From an uncultured Tateyamaria sp. (GTDB lineage Bacteria > Pseudomonadota > Alphaproteobacteria > Rhodobacterales > Rhodobacteraceae), in contig NZ_CANNDO010000005.1 in assembly GCF_947503385.1 (NCBI RefSeq), forward strand, positions 1-64,000: 64,000 nt of DNA. Direction: 5' to 3'. Of the stretch, positions 9,080 through 19,523 are shown one piece after another. The stretch's first letter is position 1, and every line of letters starts with the position of its first letter. The notes below the pieces were generated by a model. The model did no database searches. It was given only the letters and a program-made list of their open reading frames with translations, and was not told where the DNA came from. The translations under genes were made by a program, and so were the position numbers.

Positions 9080-11353
9080 TCAGCCGTAGTGCGTGACGGG
9101 TGTACCGGCCACCGCGGACATGTTCAGCAGCCCCCGCGCCGTGATGGACGGCGTTACAATGTGCGCGCGGTTGCCCAGACCCATCAGGATGGGGCCAACC
9201 TCTAGCCCGCCGCCTTTCATCTTGAGGATGTTGCGCACGCCAGAGGCCGCGTCGGCATGGGCAAACACAAGCACATTTGCAGGCCCTTCCATGCGGTTGC
9301 CGGGCATCAGCCGGGCACGCAGGTCGGGATCAAGTGCGGTATCCACGTTCATCTCCCCCTCGTAGCAATAGTCCGCTTCCGCTTCGTCGAGGATCCGCAT
9401 TGCGGCGCGCAGCCGTTCGCCCGAGCCATAATCCTGCGTGCCGAACTGCGACTGTGAACACAGTGCAATGTTCGGTTCCCGGCCAAAGCGGCGTACGTGG
9501 CGGGCCGCGCCTTGCACGATTTCCGCCAGCTCCTGTGGCGAAGGGGTCGTGTGGACATGGGTGTCGGCGATAAACAACGGCCCGTCTTCGAGGATCATCA
9601 GGCTGAGCGCGCCCACAGGGTGCAGCCCGTCGCGCCCCAGTACCTGCGTGACGTAGTTCAGATGCCAGCGATGTTCGCCGAATGTGCCGCAGATCAGGCT
9701 GTCAGCTTCGTTCCGGTGCACCATCACGGCACCGATGGCGGTGGTGTTGGTGCGCATGATCGCACGCGCAAGGTCCGGGGTGACGCCGCGACGGCACATC
9801 AGGTCGTGATAGGTGCCCCAGTAGTCGCGGTAACGCGGGTCGTTTTCGGGGTTCACGAGATCAACATTGTCGCCAAGGCGCAGGGTCAGCCCGTCACGAG
9901 CGATGCGGGTTTCGATCACTTCGGGCCGTCCGATCAGGATCGGGCGTTCGGTGGTCTCTTCAATCATCGCTTGGGCTGCGCGCAACACGCGCTCATCCTC
10001 GCCTTCGGCAAAGACGATGCGACGGGATTCGGCCTTGGCCGCCTCGAACACGGGTCGCATCAGCAGGGCGGATTTGAAGACCGAACTGTCCAGCTTGCGC
10101 TTGTAGGCCTCAAGGTCGTCTATGGGCCGCGTGGCCACGCCCGTGTCCATCGCCGCCTTGGCCACAGCGGAGCTGACAATGCTCACCAGTCGCGGATCAA
10201 AGGGTTTGGGGATCAGGTAATCGGCCCCGAAGGTGAGCTGTTCACCCTGATAGGCGGCGGCGGCCTCGGCGCTTGTGGTGGCACGGGCCAGCGCTGCGAT
10301 GCCGTCGATACAGGCAAGCTGCATCTCGTCATTGATGGTGGTCGCGCCCACGTCCAGCGCCCCACGGAAGATGAACGGAAAACACAGTACGTTGTTGACT
10401 TGATTTGGAAAATCGCTGCGACCCGTGGCAATGATCGCATCCGGCGCGACGGCACGGGCATCATCGGGGAGAATTTCCGGCGTTGGATTGGCGAGGGCAA
10501 AGATGATTGGCCTGCCCGCCATTTTTTGCACATGTTCCGGCTTCAGGACGCCGGGACCGGACAGCCCGAGGAACAGGTCGGCCCCGTCGATCACATCATC
10601 GAGTGTGCGTTTGTCGGTGGCTTGCGCAAAGGCGGCCTTGGCCGGGTTCATGTCGACCTCGCGACCCTCATAGACCAGCCCGTGAATGTCGCACAGCCAG
10701 ACGTTTTCGCGCTTGACCCCCATCTTGAGCAGCATGTTGAGGCAGGCGATGCCCGCCGCGCCGCCACCTGTCGACACGATCTTGATGTCAGCAAACGACT
10801 TGCCCGCCACGTGCAACGCATTTGTTGCTGCCGCGCCCACGACGATGGCGGTGCCGTGCTGATCATCGTGGAATACCGGGATGTTCATGCGCTCGCGGCA
10901 GATACGCTCGACGGTAAAGCAATCGGGGGCTTTGATGTCTTCGAGGTTGATGGCCCCAAAGGTCGGTTCCAGCGCGCAAACAATCTCGGCAAGTTTTTCC
11001 GGGTCGGTTTCGTCGACTTCGATGTCGAAACAGTCGATGGAGGCAAATTTCTTGAACAGGACCGCCTTGCCCTCCATCACCGGTTTGGAGGCGAGCGCGC
11101 CGATATTGCCGAGACCCAGAACCGCAGTGCCGTTGGAGACGACCGCCACCAGATTGCCGCGCGCGGTGTAGCGGGCGGCATCCGCCGGGTTTGCCTTGAT
11201 CTCGATACATGCTTCGGCGACGCCGGGCGAATAGGCACGGGCCAGATCGCGCCCGGTGGCCATGGGTTTGGTCGCGCGTATCTCAAGCTTTCCGGGTTTG
11301 GGATGTTCGTGATACTCAAGCGCGGCCTCGCGCAGGCTGGGTAAATCAGTCAT
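9080..11353 (-). CDS. maeB: NADP-dependent malic enzyme with C-terminal phosphotransacetylase-like domain
   Basis: The 757-residue protein oxidatively decarboxylates malate to pyruvate, giving NADPH, in the cytoplasm. Residues 1 to about 430 are the malic enzyme ([36 protein letters not shown] for the nucleotide). Residues about 430-757 are a phosphotransacetylase-like domain ([16 protein letters not shown]...). That two-domain form is the MaeB type of proteobacteria, where the second domain is regulatory (acetyl-CoA sensing) rather than catalytic. AAGGT precedes the ATG. An imperfect hairpin at about 9021-9042 follows the stop. The gene is monocistronic. Confidence 0.93.
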   Translation of the reverse strand: MTDLPSLREAALEYHEHPKPGKLEIRATKPMATGRDLARAYSPGVAEACIEIKANPADAARYTARGNLVAVVSNGTAVLGLGNIGALASKPVMEGKAVLFKKFASIDCFDIEVDETDPEKLAEIVCALEPTFGAINLEDIKAPDCFTVERICRERMNIPVFHDDQHGTAIVVGAAATNALHVAGKSFADIKIVSTGGGAAGIACLNMLLKMGVKRENVWLCDIHGLVYEGREVDMNPAKAAFAQATDKRTLDDVIDGADLFLGLSGPGVLKPEHVQKMAGRPIIFALANPTPEILPDDARAVAPDAIIATGRSDFPNQVNNVLCFPFIFRGALDVGATTINDEMQLACIDGIAALARATTSAEAAAAYQGEQLTFGADYLIPKPFDPRLVSIVSSAVAKAAMDTGVATRPIDDLEAYKRKLDSSVFKSALLMRPVFEAAKAESRRIVFAEGEDERVLRAAQAMIEETTERPILIGRPEVIETRIARDGLTLRLGDNVDLVNPENDPRYRDYWGTYHDLMCRRGVTPDLARAIMRTNTTAIGAVMVHRNEADSLICGTFGEHRWHLNYVTQVLGRDGLHPVGALSLMILEDGPLFIADTHVHTTPSPQELAEIVQGAARHVRRFGREPNIALCSQSQFGTQDYGSGERLRAAMRILDEAEADYCYEGEMNVDTALDPDLRARLMPGNRMEGPANVLVFAHADAASGVRNILKMKGGGLEVGPILMGLGNRAHIVTPSITARGLLNMSAVAGTPVTHYG

Positions 11354-11558
11354 GGGTTACCTTATTCGAGCGTATTCCAAAAATTTGGTTTAGCGTTAAA
11401 CTATTTTCCGGCGCGCGACAATTGACGTTTGGTCACGGGGGGGCGTGATCCGGGTGCGCGCGTGCCGCGCACGCCATTTATTCAAAGCCTCTGTCCCCGG
11501 CCCGGATTGCATCCGCGCCGTGCACAGAGTTTATTTGCCGGGATGAAGGGGGATCGTC

Positions 11559-12662
11559 ATGTCTGAACTGCGGGCCGAAGTTGTGCTGCCAAGCGCGGCG
11601 CTCGGGGACGATATTGGGTTTTTCACCAAAGTGCTGGGGATGCGGATGGACATGATCTACCCCGCTGACGATCCGCGTGTGGCTGTGTTCTCGGGGCATG
11701 GCATCACCGTGCGGCTGGACACGGGCGCAGCGGGAGGCCCCGGTGCCTTGCGCATTTTGGCAGATGATCCGGACGGGTTTGCGGAAGGCGCGCGCGCGCT
11801 GACATCGCCCGGAGGCACAAGGGTCGAGATCGACGACGTGTCGACGCCCCTTCATGCGCCGGAAACGATCCACAGTTTTGTGGTGCGTCGGCTGGCCGAT
11901 CAGGCGCCTTGGGTCATTGGCCGGGCCGGAATGCACTACCGCGATCTGATCCCAGACCGTCTGGGCGGGTCCATCATCGCCAGCCATATCCGCATCCCCG
12001 ATGGCGGGCCTGTGCCCGATATGGTGCATTACCACACGGTCGGATTTCAGCTGATCTTTTGTTACCGGGGCTGGGTGGACCTTGTTTACGAGGATCAGGG
12101 AGAGCCGTTCCGGCTGCACGCAGGATGTTGTGTGATCCAGCCGCCCGAAATCCGGCACCGCGTGTTGTATGCCAGTGACAATATCGAGGTGATCGAGATT
12201 GGCGTGCCTGCGGAACATATCACCACGATCGACCACGAAATGACGTTGCCGAACGGTCCGGCAAACCCGGACAGGCGATTTCAGGGGCAACGCTTTGTGC
12301 ATCACAGGGAAGAGGATGCGGTCTGGCACCCGTTCCGTGTGCCGGGCTTCGATGCGCGCGATACCGGCATTGCGGAGGGCACCAACGGTGTGGCGGGTGT
12401 GCAAGTGGTGCGCGGTGCACGCGGCGACGCGGTATGGACGCGCCATAAGGCCGACATTCTCTTTACCTTTGTGATGGAGGGCCGGATGGTGTTGGAGGGG
12501 GAAGGGCGCGCGCCCTTTGCTCTTGAGGCGGGGGATGCCTTTGTTATTCCTCCGGGTGACGCGGTGCGGTATGGCGACCCATCGGACGATCTGGAGTTGC
12601 TCGAAGTGGCGTTGCCGGGTGTGTTTGCGACAGAGGTGGTCGCGGTGAAAGAGGGGGTCTGA
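11559..12662 (+). CDS. Glyoxalase-like plus double cupin protein
   Basis: The 367-residue protein combines an N-terminal vicinal-oxygen-chelate (glyoxalase-like) region at about 1-90 (VVLPSAALGDDIGFFTKVLGMRMDMIYP) with two cupin domains. The first cupin (about 125-225) shows HYHTVGFQLIFCYRGWVDLVYED and IQPPEIRHRVL; the second (about 265-360) shows ADILFTFVMEGRMVLEG and GDAFVIPPGD. The histidines fit a metal site in cupin one, while the second cupin looks poorer in ligands. The reaction is unknown. It ends one base before the cytidine deaminase start and so heads the nucleoside-salvage operon, which suggests a substrate linked to nucleosides or deoxyribose (inference). Confidence 0.7.
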   Translation: MSELRAEVVLPSAALGDDIGFFTKVLGMRMDMIYPADDPRVAVFSGHGITVRLDTGAAGGPGALRILADDPDGFAEGARALTSPGGTRVEIDDVSTPLHAPETIHSFVVRRLADQAPWVIGRAGMHYRDLIPDRLGGSIIASHIRIPDGGPVPDMVHYHTVGFQLIFCYRGWVDLVYEDQGEPFRLHAGCCVIQPPEIRHRVLYASDNIEVIEIGVPAEHITTIDHEMTLPNGPANPDRRFQGQRFVHHREEDAVWHPFRVPGFDARDTGIAEGTNGVAGVQVVRGARGDAVWTRHKADILFTFVMEGRMVLEGEGRAPFALEAGDAFVIPPGDAVRYGDPSDDLELLEVALPGVFATEVVAVKEGV

Positions 12663-12663
12663 G

Positions 12664-13065
12664 ATGGCGCAAGGGTTGCGAGAAGCGGCATTGGCGGTGC
12701 GGGAGCAGGCACATGCGCCCTATTCCGCGTTCAAAGTGGGCGCGGCAGTGCGCACCACGTCCGGTTCGGTGTTTGCCGGCTGCAACGTGGAAAATGTTGC
12801 CTATCCGCAAGGCACCTGTGCCGAGGCCGGCGCGATTGCAGCTATGGTCGCGGCAGGTGAACGTGAGATCGCAGAGGTCTATGTCGTGGCAGGCAGTCCA
12901 GTGCCGGTGACACCGTGCGGCGGGTGCCGCCAAAAGCTTGCCGAGTTCGCGGGTCCGGACGTCGAGGTGGTCATGGCCACGGTCGACGGGATCGAAGCTC
13001 GCATGACCATCGGCGCGTTGCTGCCCGGTGCGTTCACGCCCGCACATATGGACGGCGCGTCGTGA
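12664..13065 (+). CDS. cdd: Cytidine deaminase
   Basis: The 133-residue enzyme deaminates cytidine and deoxycytidine to uridine forms. It has the zinc motifs C52-A-E54 and PCGGC with C85 and C88, and the substrate loop AGCNVENVAYPQGTCAEAGAIAA. Its length matches the homotetrameric short form. It lies between the cupin gene and deoA and overlaps deoA by four bases (GTGA), so the operon converts cytidine to uridine forms, then to base and pentose phosphate. Confidence 0.94.
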   Translation: MAQGLREAALAVREQAHAPYSAFKVGAAVRTTSGSVFAGCNVENVAYPQGTCAEAGAIAAMVAAGEREIAEVYVVAGSPVPVTPCGGCRQKLAEFAGPDVEVVMATVDGIEARMTIGALLPGAFTPAHMDGAS

Positions 13066-14369
13066 GTTCGGCGCGCGCGATCATTGCCAAGCTGCGCCAA
13101 CGGCAGACCCCCAGCCGGGAAGAACTGGCATGGTTCGCCACGGGGCTTGCCGACGGGACGGTGACGGATGCGCAGGCCGGTGCCTTTGCCATGGCTGTGT
13201 GTCTCAACGGGCTGGGCGATGTGGGGCGTGTGGCGCTGACCATTGCGATGCGCGACAGCGGGCAGGTGTTGCAGTGGCCGGATTCCGGTCCGGTGCTCGA
13301 CAAGCATTCCACCGGTGGCGTTGGTGATTGCGTCAGCCTTGTGCTGGCCCCTGCGCTGGCCGCCTGTGGGGCCGTGGTGCCCATGGTGTCGGGCCGCGGG
13401 CTCGGCCACACCGGCGGCACGCTCGACAAGCTTGAGGCGATCCCCGGCGTGTCCACACAAGCCGACGAGGCGCGGTTTCGTGACATCGTCGGCAAGGTCG
13501 GTTGCGCCATCGTTGGCGCGTCCGCTCAGGTCGCCCCGGCGGACCGTCGGCTATATGCGGTGCGGGATGTGACATCGACGGTCGAAAGCCTCGACCTCAT
13601 CACGGCGTCGATCCTGTCCAAGAAGCTGGCGGCGGGTCTTGATGCGCTGGTGCTGGACGTGAAGGTTGGATCGGGCGCATTCATGAAAGACACAGATGCT
13701 GCACGGGGGCTGGCCAACGCGCTGGTGACAACGGCCAACGCAGCCGGGTGCAAGACCACTGCACTGATAACGGATATGAGCCAGCCGGTTGCCCCCGCGC
13801 TTGGCAATGCGGTCGAGGTGGCCGAGGCGCTGCGCGTTCTAACCGGTCAGACGCGCGGCGCGTTGGTCGAGATTTCGGCAGTGCTGGGCGGCATATTGCT
13901 GAACAATGCAGGCCTTGTGGACGACGTGCAGGCCGGGGCGGATGCGATCGTTGCGGCGATCACTGATGGGCGTGCCGCCGATCGATTTGGCGCGATGATT
14001 GCCGCAATGGGTGGCCCGGTGCATTTCGTGGACAACTGGGCGCGCTTCCTGCCCGAAGCGACGGTGATCCGGGAGGTGGCGGCGCCACATGCTGGCTATG
14101 TCTCCGCGATGGATGGCGAGGCTTTGGGCATGGCCGTGGTCGCCATGGGCGGTGGACGCACTGTCGAGACGGACACTATCAATCCCGCCGTGGGCTTTTC
14201 TGGCGTGGCACGGCTGGGCACTCGGATGGAGCGGGGGCAGCCACTGGCAGTGATCCATGCGGCCCGCCCGCTTGACGCGGACCGGGCCGAAGCGGCCTTG
14301 CGCGCGGCGATATCCCTGACGCCAGAGGCATCTGCGGTGCCGGGGCTGATTTCGGAACGGATCGGCTGA
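13062..14369 (+). CDS. deoA: Thymidine phosphorylase
   Basis: The 435-residue enzyme splits thymidine or deoxyuridine with phosphate to the base and 2-deoxyribose 1-phosphate. The nucleoside-phosphorylase family signature is intact: DKHSTGGVGDCVSLVLAPALAACG, SGRGLGHTGGTLDKLEAIPG and SILSKKLAAGLDALVLDVKVGSGAFM. The GTG at 13062 is chosen because it gives the normal length and overlaps the cdd stop; the long in-frame stretch upstream lies inside cdd and does not look like the family. The stop overlaps deoB by one base (TGATG). Confidence 0.94.
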   Translation: MSSARAIIAKLRQRQTPSREELAWFATGLADGTVTDAQAGAFAMAVCLNGLGDVGRVALTIAMRDSGQVLQWPDSGPVLDKHSTGGVGDCVSLVLAPALAACGAVVPMVSGRGLGHTGGTLDKLEAIPGVSTQADEARFRDIVGKVGCAIVGASAQVAPADRRLYAVRDVTSTVESLDLITASILSKKLAAGLDALVLDVKVGSGAFMKDTDAARGLANALVTTANAAGCKTTALITDMSQPVAPALGNAVEVAEALRVLTGQTRGALVEISAVLGGILLNNAGLVDDVQAGADAIVAAITDGRAADRFGAMIAAMGGPVHFVDNWARFLPEATVIREVAAPHAGYVSAMDGEALGMAVVAMGGGRTVETDTINPAVGFSGVARLGTRMERGQPLAVIHAARPLDADRAEAALRAAISLTPEASAVPGLISERIG

Positions 14370-15538
14370 TGCCACGCGCGCTCCTTGTCGTGATGGATTC
14401 TGTCGGCATTGGCGGTGCGCCGGATGCCGGTGACTATTTCAACGGGGATGTGCCCGACACAGGCGCCAATACGGTGGGTCATATTGCCGAGGCTTGCGCC
14501 GCTGGACAGGCGGATGCGGGGCGCAGCGGACCGCTGCATGTGCCGCATCTGGCACAGTTGGGATTGTGGGATGCAGTGGCGCTGGCGGCAGGCGATGAGC
14601 CGGCACCCGGCCCATATGGCGCTGCCACCGAACTGTCCCGGGGCAAGGACACGCCGTCCGGCCATTGGGAACTGGCCGGGGTGCCGGTGCCGTGGGACTG
14701 GCACCATTTTCCTGACACACAGCCCTGTTTCCCGCACGAGATTGTGCGGCATGTATGCGATGCGGCAGGTGTGGATGGGATATTGGGCAATTGCCATGCC
14801 TCTGGCACAGCCATCATCGCCAAGCACGGTGCCACACATATCGAGAGCGGTTGGCCCATCTGCTACACCTCTGCCGACAGTGTATTCCAGATCGCAGCGC
14901 ATGAAGCAGATTTTGGCCTGGATCGGCTGTTGGATCTGTGTGCGGCGATTGCGCCCGCCTTGCACGAGATGCGTGTGGGGCGTGTGATTGCGCGGCCTTT
15001 CGTGGGCGTGCCCGGCGCATTCGAGCGAACGCAGAACCGCAAGGATTTTGCCATCGCACCGCCTGCACCTGTGTTGAGCGAATGGGTGCAGGAAACAGGT
15101 GCGCGCGTATACGGTGTGGGCAAGGTGGGAGACATCTTTTCCGGACGCGGGTTTGATGCGGTGCGCAAGGGAACGGATGCGGTGTTGATGGATCACCTGT
15201 TTGATCTGGTTGAGACCGCGGAGGACGGGGCGCTGGTCTTTGCCAATTTCGTGGAGTTCGACAGCCTTTATGGGCATCGCCGTGACATAGCGGGCTACGC
15301 GCGGCATCTGGAATGGTTCGACGCGCGGCTTGGGACACTGTTGCAGCGCTTGCGTGCCGATGATTTGCTGGTGTTAACGGCGGATCACGGCAATGATCCG
15401 AGTTGGGTTGGCACGGATCACACCCGCGAACGGGTGCCGGTGCTGACGGCTGGCTATGATGGGCCGCCGCTGGGGCATATGGGATTTGTCGACGTCGCGG
15501 CGCTGGTCGCGCGGCATCTGGGCGTTGTGCCGAAATGA
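14369..15538 (+). CDS. deoB: Phosphopentomutase
   Basis: The 389-residue enzyme turns (deoxy)ribose 1-phosphate into the 5-phosphate. It belongs to the alkaline-phosphatase superfamily: the N-terminal [15 protein letters not shown] carries metal ligand D10, followed by [14 protein letters not shown] with the phosphorylated Thr. The C-terminal [23 protein letters not shown] holds the remaining metal ligands. The start overlaps the deoA stop. Acting after deoA, it feeds deoxyribose 5-phosphate to an aldolase, which is not in this window. Confidence 0.94.
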   Translation: MPRALLVVMDSVGIGGAPDAGDYFNGDVPDTGANTVGHIAEACAAGQADAGRSGPLHVPHLAQLGLWDAVALAAGDEPAPGPYGAATELSRGKDTPSGHWELAGVPVPWDWHHFPDTQPCFPHEIVRHVCDAAGVDGILGNCHASGTAIIAKHGATHIESGWPICYTSADSVFQIAAHEADFGLDRLLDLCAAIAPALHEMRVGRVIARPFVGVPGAFERTQNRKDFAIAPPAPVLSEWVQETGARVYGVGKVGDIFSGRGFDAVRKGTDAVLMDHLFDLVETAEDGALVFANFVEFDSLYGHRRDIAGYARHLEWFDARLGTLLQRLRADDLLVLTADHGNDPSWVGTDHTRERVPVLTAGYDGPPLGHMGFVDVAALVARHLGVVPK

Positions 15539-15602
15539 GCGCCTGCGGCGCACGCGATTTTGTTTTGCTCGGGCCGCAAGGGCCCCGCTCGCCACGGTGG
15601 CA

Positions 15603-15650
15603 TTGGGGGCGCTGCCCCCAAACCCCCGTGGTATTTCTGGTCAGAAGAAG
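15603..15650 (+). repeat. Intergenic repeat family, copy 3 (supplies upp ribosome-binding site)
   Basis: TTGGGGGCGCTGCCCCCAA forms the hairpin, then CCCCCGTGGTATTTCTGGTCAGAAGAAG gives the diverged tail. It lies between deoB and upp. The purine tail runs straight into GGAACAGG, 4 bases before the upp ATG, so the repeat end appears to have been used as, or to overlap, the upp ribosome-binding site. Confidence 0.6.
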
Positions 15651-15659
15651 GAACAGGAC

Positions 15660-16292
15660 ATGTCTGAACATTTGACCGTGGTGGATCATCCGTTGGTGCA
15701 GCACAAACTCACGATCATGCGGGATCAGGAGACGCCGACGGCAGTGTTCCGTCAGCTACTGCGCGAGATCAGCCAGCTCTTGGCCTATGAGGTCACGCGG
15801 GGTCTGGATATGACGACCAAGCGTATCCGCACACCCATGGCCGAGATGGATGCGCCGACACTCGCGGGCAAAAAGCTTGCGCTGATTTCGATCCTGCGCG
15901 CAGGCAATGGTCTGCTGGATGGTGTGCTGGAGTTGATCCCTTCGGCGCGTGTGGGGTTTGTTGGTTTGTACCGCGACGAAGAGACTTTGCAGCCCGTGCA
16001 GTATTACTTCAAAGTGCCCGAAGCACTGGACGACCGGGTTGTGATTGCGGTTGATCCGATGCTGGCCACGGGCAATTCCTCTGCTGCGGCGATTGACCTG
16101 CTCAAGGGCGCAGGTGCCACGAACATCCGGTTCCTGTGCCTGCTTGCGGCGCCGGAGGGAATCGCACGGATGAAAGAGGCCCATCCGGACGTGCCGATCG
16201 TCACTGCGGCTGTAGATGAACGGCTGAACGAGGTGGGATACATCGTTCCGGGTCTTGGAGACGCCGGAGATCGTATGTTTGGCACCAAATAG
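15660..16292 (+). CDS. upp: Uracil phosphoribosyltransferase
   Basis: The 210-residue enzyme makes UMP from uracil and PRPP, completing the salvage path begun by cdd and deoA. It starts [21 protein letters not shown] at 15660 after AGGAACAGG. The PRPP-binding loop [23 protein letters not shown] and the C-terminal uracil-binding [17 protein letters not shown] are intact. Repeat copy 3 lies between it and deoB, so it may be transcribed separately or with partial read-through. Confidence 0.95.
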   Translation: MSEHLTVVDHPLVQHKLTIMRDQETPTAVFRQLLREISQLLAYEVTRGLDMTTKRIRTPMAEMDAPTLAGKKLALISILRAGNGLLDGVLELIPSARVGFVGLYRDEETLQPVQYYFKVPEALDDRVVIAVDPMLATGNSSAAAIDLLKGAGATNIRFLCLLAAPEGIARMKEAHPDVPIVTAAVDERLNEVGYIVPGLGDAGDRMFGTK

Positions 16293-16357
16293 CGCTCATC
16301 GGCGCTTTACTCAGAGATGGTGTTGAGGCATCGTCCCTCCCATATCTTGTGGGGGAT

Positions 16358-17767
16358 ATGATGAGCGTTACAAGAATTGTTGCCCTGATTGCAACGATGG
16401 CGGGTGTTTCGGCCGGATCGTTGCACGCCCAGTCCAACCAGTTGCCGGCGGAGTTTCCGCCCGCCTCATTCAAAAGCACGCAATATGTGGACAGCAAGGG
16501 CTGCGTTTTCATTCGGGCAGGCATTGATGGGAACACCACATGGGTGCCGCGCGTGAACCGTCAGCGGCGGCAGGTTTGCGGGCAGACACCATCGTTGTCG
16601 AGCACCCAGATCGCAGCGGCCCGTCCTGAACAGCCAGCGGCGGAAGCGCCAGTGCAGATTACTGTTGAAGCGCCTGCGGAGACCGCACCGGCGCCAGCAC
16701 CAGCCCCGGCACGCACGCAGACCACCCGTCAGCCGAACGTGACAGCAGCGGCGCCGGTGCGCCGCCCAACGGCTCCCGTCGCTGCTGCGCCGCGCAAGGC
16801 GCCAGCGCCAGTCGTCCGGGCCGCACCAAAGCCCGCCGCGGCGCCGGAGCCCCGTGTGGTAACCGCGACGAAACCGCCCGTACCGGCACCTGCGCCTGTT
16901 GCGACACAACGCACCGTAGCGGTGCAACCGGCGTGTCGTGGCGGCAATGCGGTCAGCCAGCGTTACATCAATTCCGGCACGGATTACCCCGTGCGCTGTG
17001 GTCCACAGGCTACCTATCCCACGGCAGGTACCGTGACCCGCGGCACGCAAGCTACGGCGCCTGTGGTCGCCGGTGGCTTTGCCGGACAGACGCAGGTCAC
17101 AACAAATACACGTGTGTTGCCGCGTCAGGTCTATGACCGCCGGTTGCAGGAGCGCGGTGCGGATCAAATTCCCGAAGGGTATCGCCCCGTCTGGACCGAT
17201 GATCGGCTGAACCCACGCCGGGCAGAGCAAAGCCTTGGTGGAATTGCGCAAAGCCGGTTGGTCTGGACCAGCACGGTGCCGCGCCGTCTGGTGGATCAGG
17301 TCACGGGCGCGGATGTGACGGCCAAGGTGGCGCTGGTCTATCCTTATACGGACGTGGCGACGCAGACGCGCGATCTGGGCACCGTGACGCTGGTGCGCCG
17401 CGATGGACAATTGCTTAAACGGATCAAGCGGAACCGCACCAAGGCCCGCACCGCAACAGCCACACCCAAGCCCAAGACCAAGGCGGTCACGCCCGCTCCG
17501 GCCCAGCCTGCCGCCGTGGCGCGTGCGCCTCAGGCTGCGGCCAAGGGCAAATATGTGCAGGTCGGCACGTTTGCTGTGGCGTCCAATGCGCAAAACACGG
17601 CGCAGCGGCTGGTACGTGCCGGTGTGCCCGCCCGGATCGGGACGCTGACGCGCCGCGGCAAGAGCTACAAGGTGGTGTTGGCCGGTCCCTTCGCCACGCG
17701 TGGCGGGCTTGACAACGGGCTTAAGGCGGCGCGTTCCATGGGGTTTGCCGACGCCTTTGTGCGGTAG
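16358..17767 (+). CDS. Secreted Pro/Ala-rich SPOR-domain protein
   Basis: The roughly 470-residue protein has a signal peptide (MMSVTRIVALIATMAGVSAGSLHAQ), a short Cys-containing region (KGCVFIRAG...RRQVCGQ), then a long Pro/Ala/Thr-rich low-complexity stretch (about 85-190). A middle Cys-containing domain and a C-terminal SPOR domain (about 395-470: GKYVQVGTFAVASNAQNTAQRLVRAG...YKVVLAGPFATRGG) follow. SPOR domains bind denuded glycan at the division septum, so this protein probably acts at the cell wall in the periplasm. Two adjacent ATGs (16358, 16361) and a GTG at 16349 are possible starts; GGGGGA favours an ATG. Confidence 0.8.
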   Translation: MMSVTRIVALIATMAGVSAGSLHAQSNQLPAEFPPASFKSTQYVDSKGCVFIRAGIDGNTTWVPRVNRQRRQVCGQTPSLSSTQIAAARPEQPAAEAPVQITVEAPAETAPAPAPAPARTQTTRQPNVTAAAPVRRPTAPVAAAPRKAPAPVVRAAPKPAAAPEPRVVTATKPPVPAPAPVATQRTVAVQPACRGGNAVSQRYINSGTDYPVRCGPQATYPTAGTVTRGTQATAPVVAGGFAGQTQVTTNTRVLPRQVYDRRLQERGADQIPEGYRPVWTDDRLNPRRAEQSLGGIAQSRLVWTSTVPRRLVDQVTGADVTAKVALVYPYTDVATQTRDLGTVTLVRRDGQLLKRIKRNRTKARTATATPKPKTKAVTPAPAQPAAVARAPQAAAKGKYVQVGTFAVASNAQNTAQRLVRAGVPARIGTLTRRGKSYKVVLAGPFATRGGLDNGLKAARSMGFADAFVR

Positions 17768-17781
17768 CGAGATGTGTTGGC

Positions 17782-17800
17782 CCGGGGGCGCGGCCCCCGG
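17782..17800. terminator. GC hairpin between convergent genes
   Basis: CCGGGGGC (17782-17789) and GCCCCCGG (17793-17800) form an 8-bp stem with a 3-base loop. It lies 15 bases after the SPOR gene and 27 bases before the end of the convergent ligase gene. There is no T-run, so it is a likely but unproven bidirectional terminator. It resembles the hairpin half of the dispersed repeat, without its tail. Confidence 0.5.
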
Positions 17801-17827
17801 CCTGTCACCGTGGCGGTCCCATCGGGA

Positions 17828-19447
17828 TCAGAGTGTTTTGGCCAATTTGCGTAGCTCGAATTTTTGTATTTTTCCGGTCGAGGTTTTGGGCAATTCCTGA
17901 AACACGACCTGTTTGGGTGCTTTGAACCCGGCGAGGGTCTCGCGGGAGAAGGCGATGAGATCCGCCTCTGACGGCTGGGTGCCCGGCTTCAATTCCACAA
18001 ACGCGCAGGGCACTTCGCCCCATTTGTCGTCGGGCTTTGCGACCACAGCGGCAAGATTAACGTCGGGGTGTGCCATGAGCACGCCTTCGACTTCGACCGA
18101 AGAGATGTTTTCGCCCCCAGAAATGATGATGTCCTTAGCGCGGTCCGCGATCTGGATGTAGCCGTCCGGATGCTGGACGGCGATGTCACCGGAATGGAAG
18201 TAACCGCCTGCAAACGCGTCCGCAGTGGCCTCCGGGTTCTTGAGATAACCTTTCATGACCGAATTGCCGCGGATCATGATCTCGCCTTGGGTCGTGGCGT
18301 CCATGTGCACCTGAGTCATGTCGGCGTCCATCACGGTGATGTCTTCCATCATGGGAAAGGCGACGCCTTGGCGCGCTTTGATGGCGGCCTTGTCCTCGAC
18401 GCTGTCCCATTCACGCTTCCACAGGCATTCTGTCACGTGGCCGTAGGTTTCGGTCAGGCCGTAGACTTGCGTTACATTGAACCCGAGGGCTTCGATCTTG
18501 GCGAGGGTGGCAGGGGCGGGCGGCGCGCCCGCGGTAAACACCTCGACCGTGTGGGCAAAGTCGCGCCGGTCCACCGCGTCTGCGTTGACGATCATGTTGA
18601 GCACGATTGGCGCGCCGCCGAAATGGGTGACGCCTTCGTCTGCGATGGCATTGTAGATGGCCGATGCCGTGATGTCGCGGCAGCAGACCAGCGTGCCGCC
18701 GATCAGCGGCATCATCCACGTGTGGTTCCATCCGTTGCAGTGAAAGAGCGGCACGATGGCCATGAACACCGGATGCAACACCATGCGCCAGCTGACTACG
18801 GTGCCCATAGTCATCAGGTAGGACCCGCGGTGGTGTGCCACCACGCCCTTGGGCCGTCCGGTGGTGCCGGAGGTGTAGTTGAGCGACAGGCTTTCCCATT
18901 CGTCCTCGGGCATGATCCAGTCAAAGACCGGGTCAGCGCGCGCCAGCACGTCCTCATACTCGGGGTACTTGCCCGACGCGGGAAAGCCTGCGGCGGCATC
19001 CGGCACTTCGACGATTTGCGGGGCGGGGCCGTCCATTGCGGCAATCGCCGCCTCGGCAAGGGGCAGGAACTGGGTGTCAACGAGCACCACCTTGGCCTCG
19101 CCGTGATCAAAGATATAGGCGACCGTATCCACGTCGAGGCGCATGTTGATCGTGTTCAGGACCGCACCGCAGGCGGGCACGCCGAAATGCGCCTCGGCCT
19201 GTGCGGGCAGATTGGGGATCAGGGTGGCGACCACGTCGCCGGGGGCCACGCCCATGGCCGCCATTGCAGAGGCGAGGCGCGTACACCGGTCGTGATACTG
19301 GGCATATGTGACGCGGTGTGCGCCGTAGACCACGGCGGTGTGGTCGGCAAAGACATGGGCGGCCCGGCGCAGATGCGACAGTGGCGTCAGCGGTACGTAA
19401 TTCGCGGGCGTCTTGCCGAGGCCCGTTTCATCTGCCATCCAACCCAT
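17828..19447 (-). CDS. Acyl-CoA synthetase, DmdB-like (3-methylmercaptopropionyl-CoA ligase family)
   Basis: The 539-residue AMP-forming ligase activates a short acyl acid with ATP and CoA. It has LNYTSGTTGRPKGVVAHHRG (P-loop), VTQVYGLTETYGHVTEC, the GYIQIADRAKDIIISGGENISSVEVE hinge and the C-terminal PKTSTGKIQKFELRK with the adenylating lysine. Start, length and FHCNGWNHTWMMP resemble the DmdB clade that ligates CoA to methylmercaptopropionate during DMSP breakdown, but paralogues act on other C3-C6 acids, so the substrate is not settled. GGGGAGGA precedes the ATG at 19447. The gene is divergent from an EamA transporter gene. Confidence 0.8.
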   Translation of the reverse strand: MGWMADETGLGKTPANYVPLTPLSHLRRAAHVFADHTAVVYGAHRVTYAQYHDRCTRLASAMAAMGVAPGDVVATLIPNLPAQAEAHFGVPACGAVLNTINMRLDVDTVAYIFDHGEAKVVLVDTQFLPLAEAAIAAMDGPAPQIVEVPDAAAGFPASGKYPEYEDVLARADPVFDWIMPEDEWESLSLNYTSGTTGRPKGVVAHHRGSYLMTMGTVVSWRMVLHPVFMAIVPLFHCNGWNHTWMMPLIGGTLVCCRDITASAIYNAIADEGVTHFGGAPIVLNMIVNADAVDRRDFAHTVEVFTAGAPPAPATLAKIEALGFNVTQVYGLTETYGHVTECLWKREWDSVEDKAAIKARQGVAFPMMEDITVMDADMTQVHMDATTQGEIMIRGNSVMKGYLKNPEATADAFAGGYFHSGDIAVQHPDGYIQIADRAKDIIISGGENISSVEVEGVLMAHPDVNLAAVVAKPDDKWGEVPCAFVELKPGTQPSEADLIAFSRETLAGFKAPKQVVFQELPKTSTGKIQKFELRKLAKTL

Positions 19448-19523
19448 ATCGGTCCTCCCCATTCGGTACAGCGCAGCGACGTTGCGCAGTTATGGCGAGG
19501 GGCGCAAGCAATGGAAAGACCCG

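Noticed and set aside
9497-11344. 615-codon open frame opposite maeB
   Set aside because: It lies entirely antisense to a clear malic enzyme gene. Long antisense frames are expected in high-GC DNA, and the translation has no domain and is rich in His/Gly/Arg/Val.
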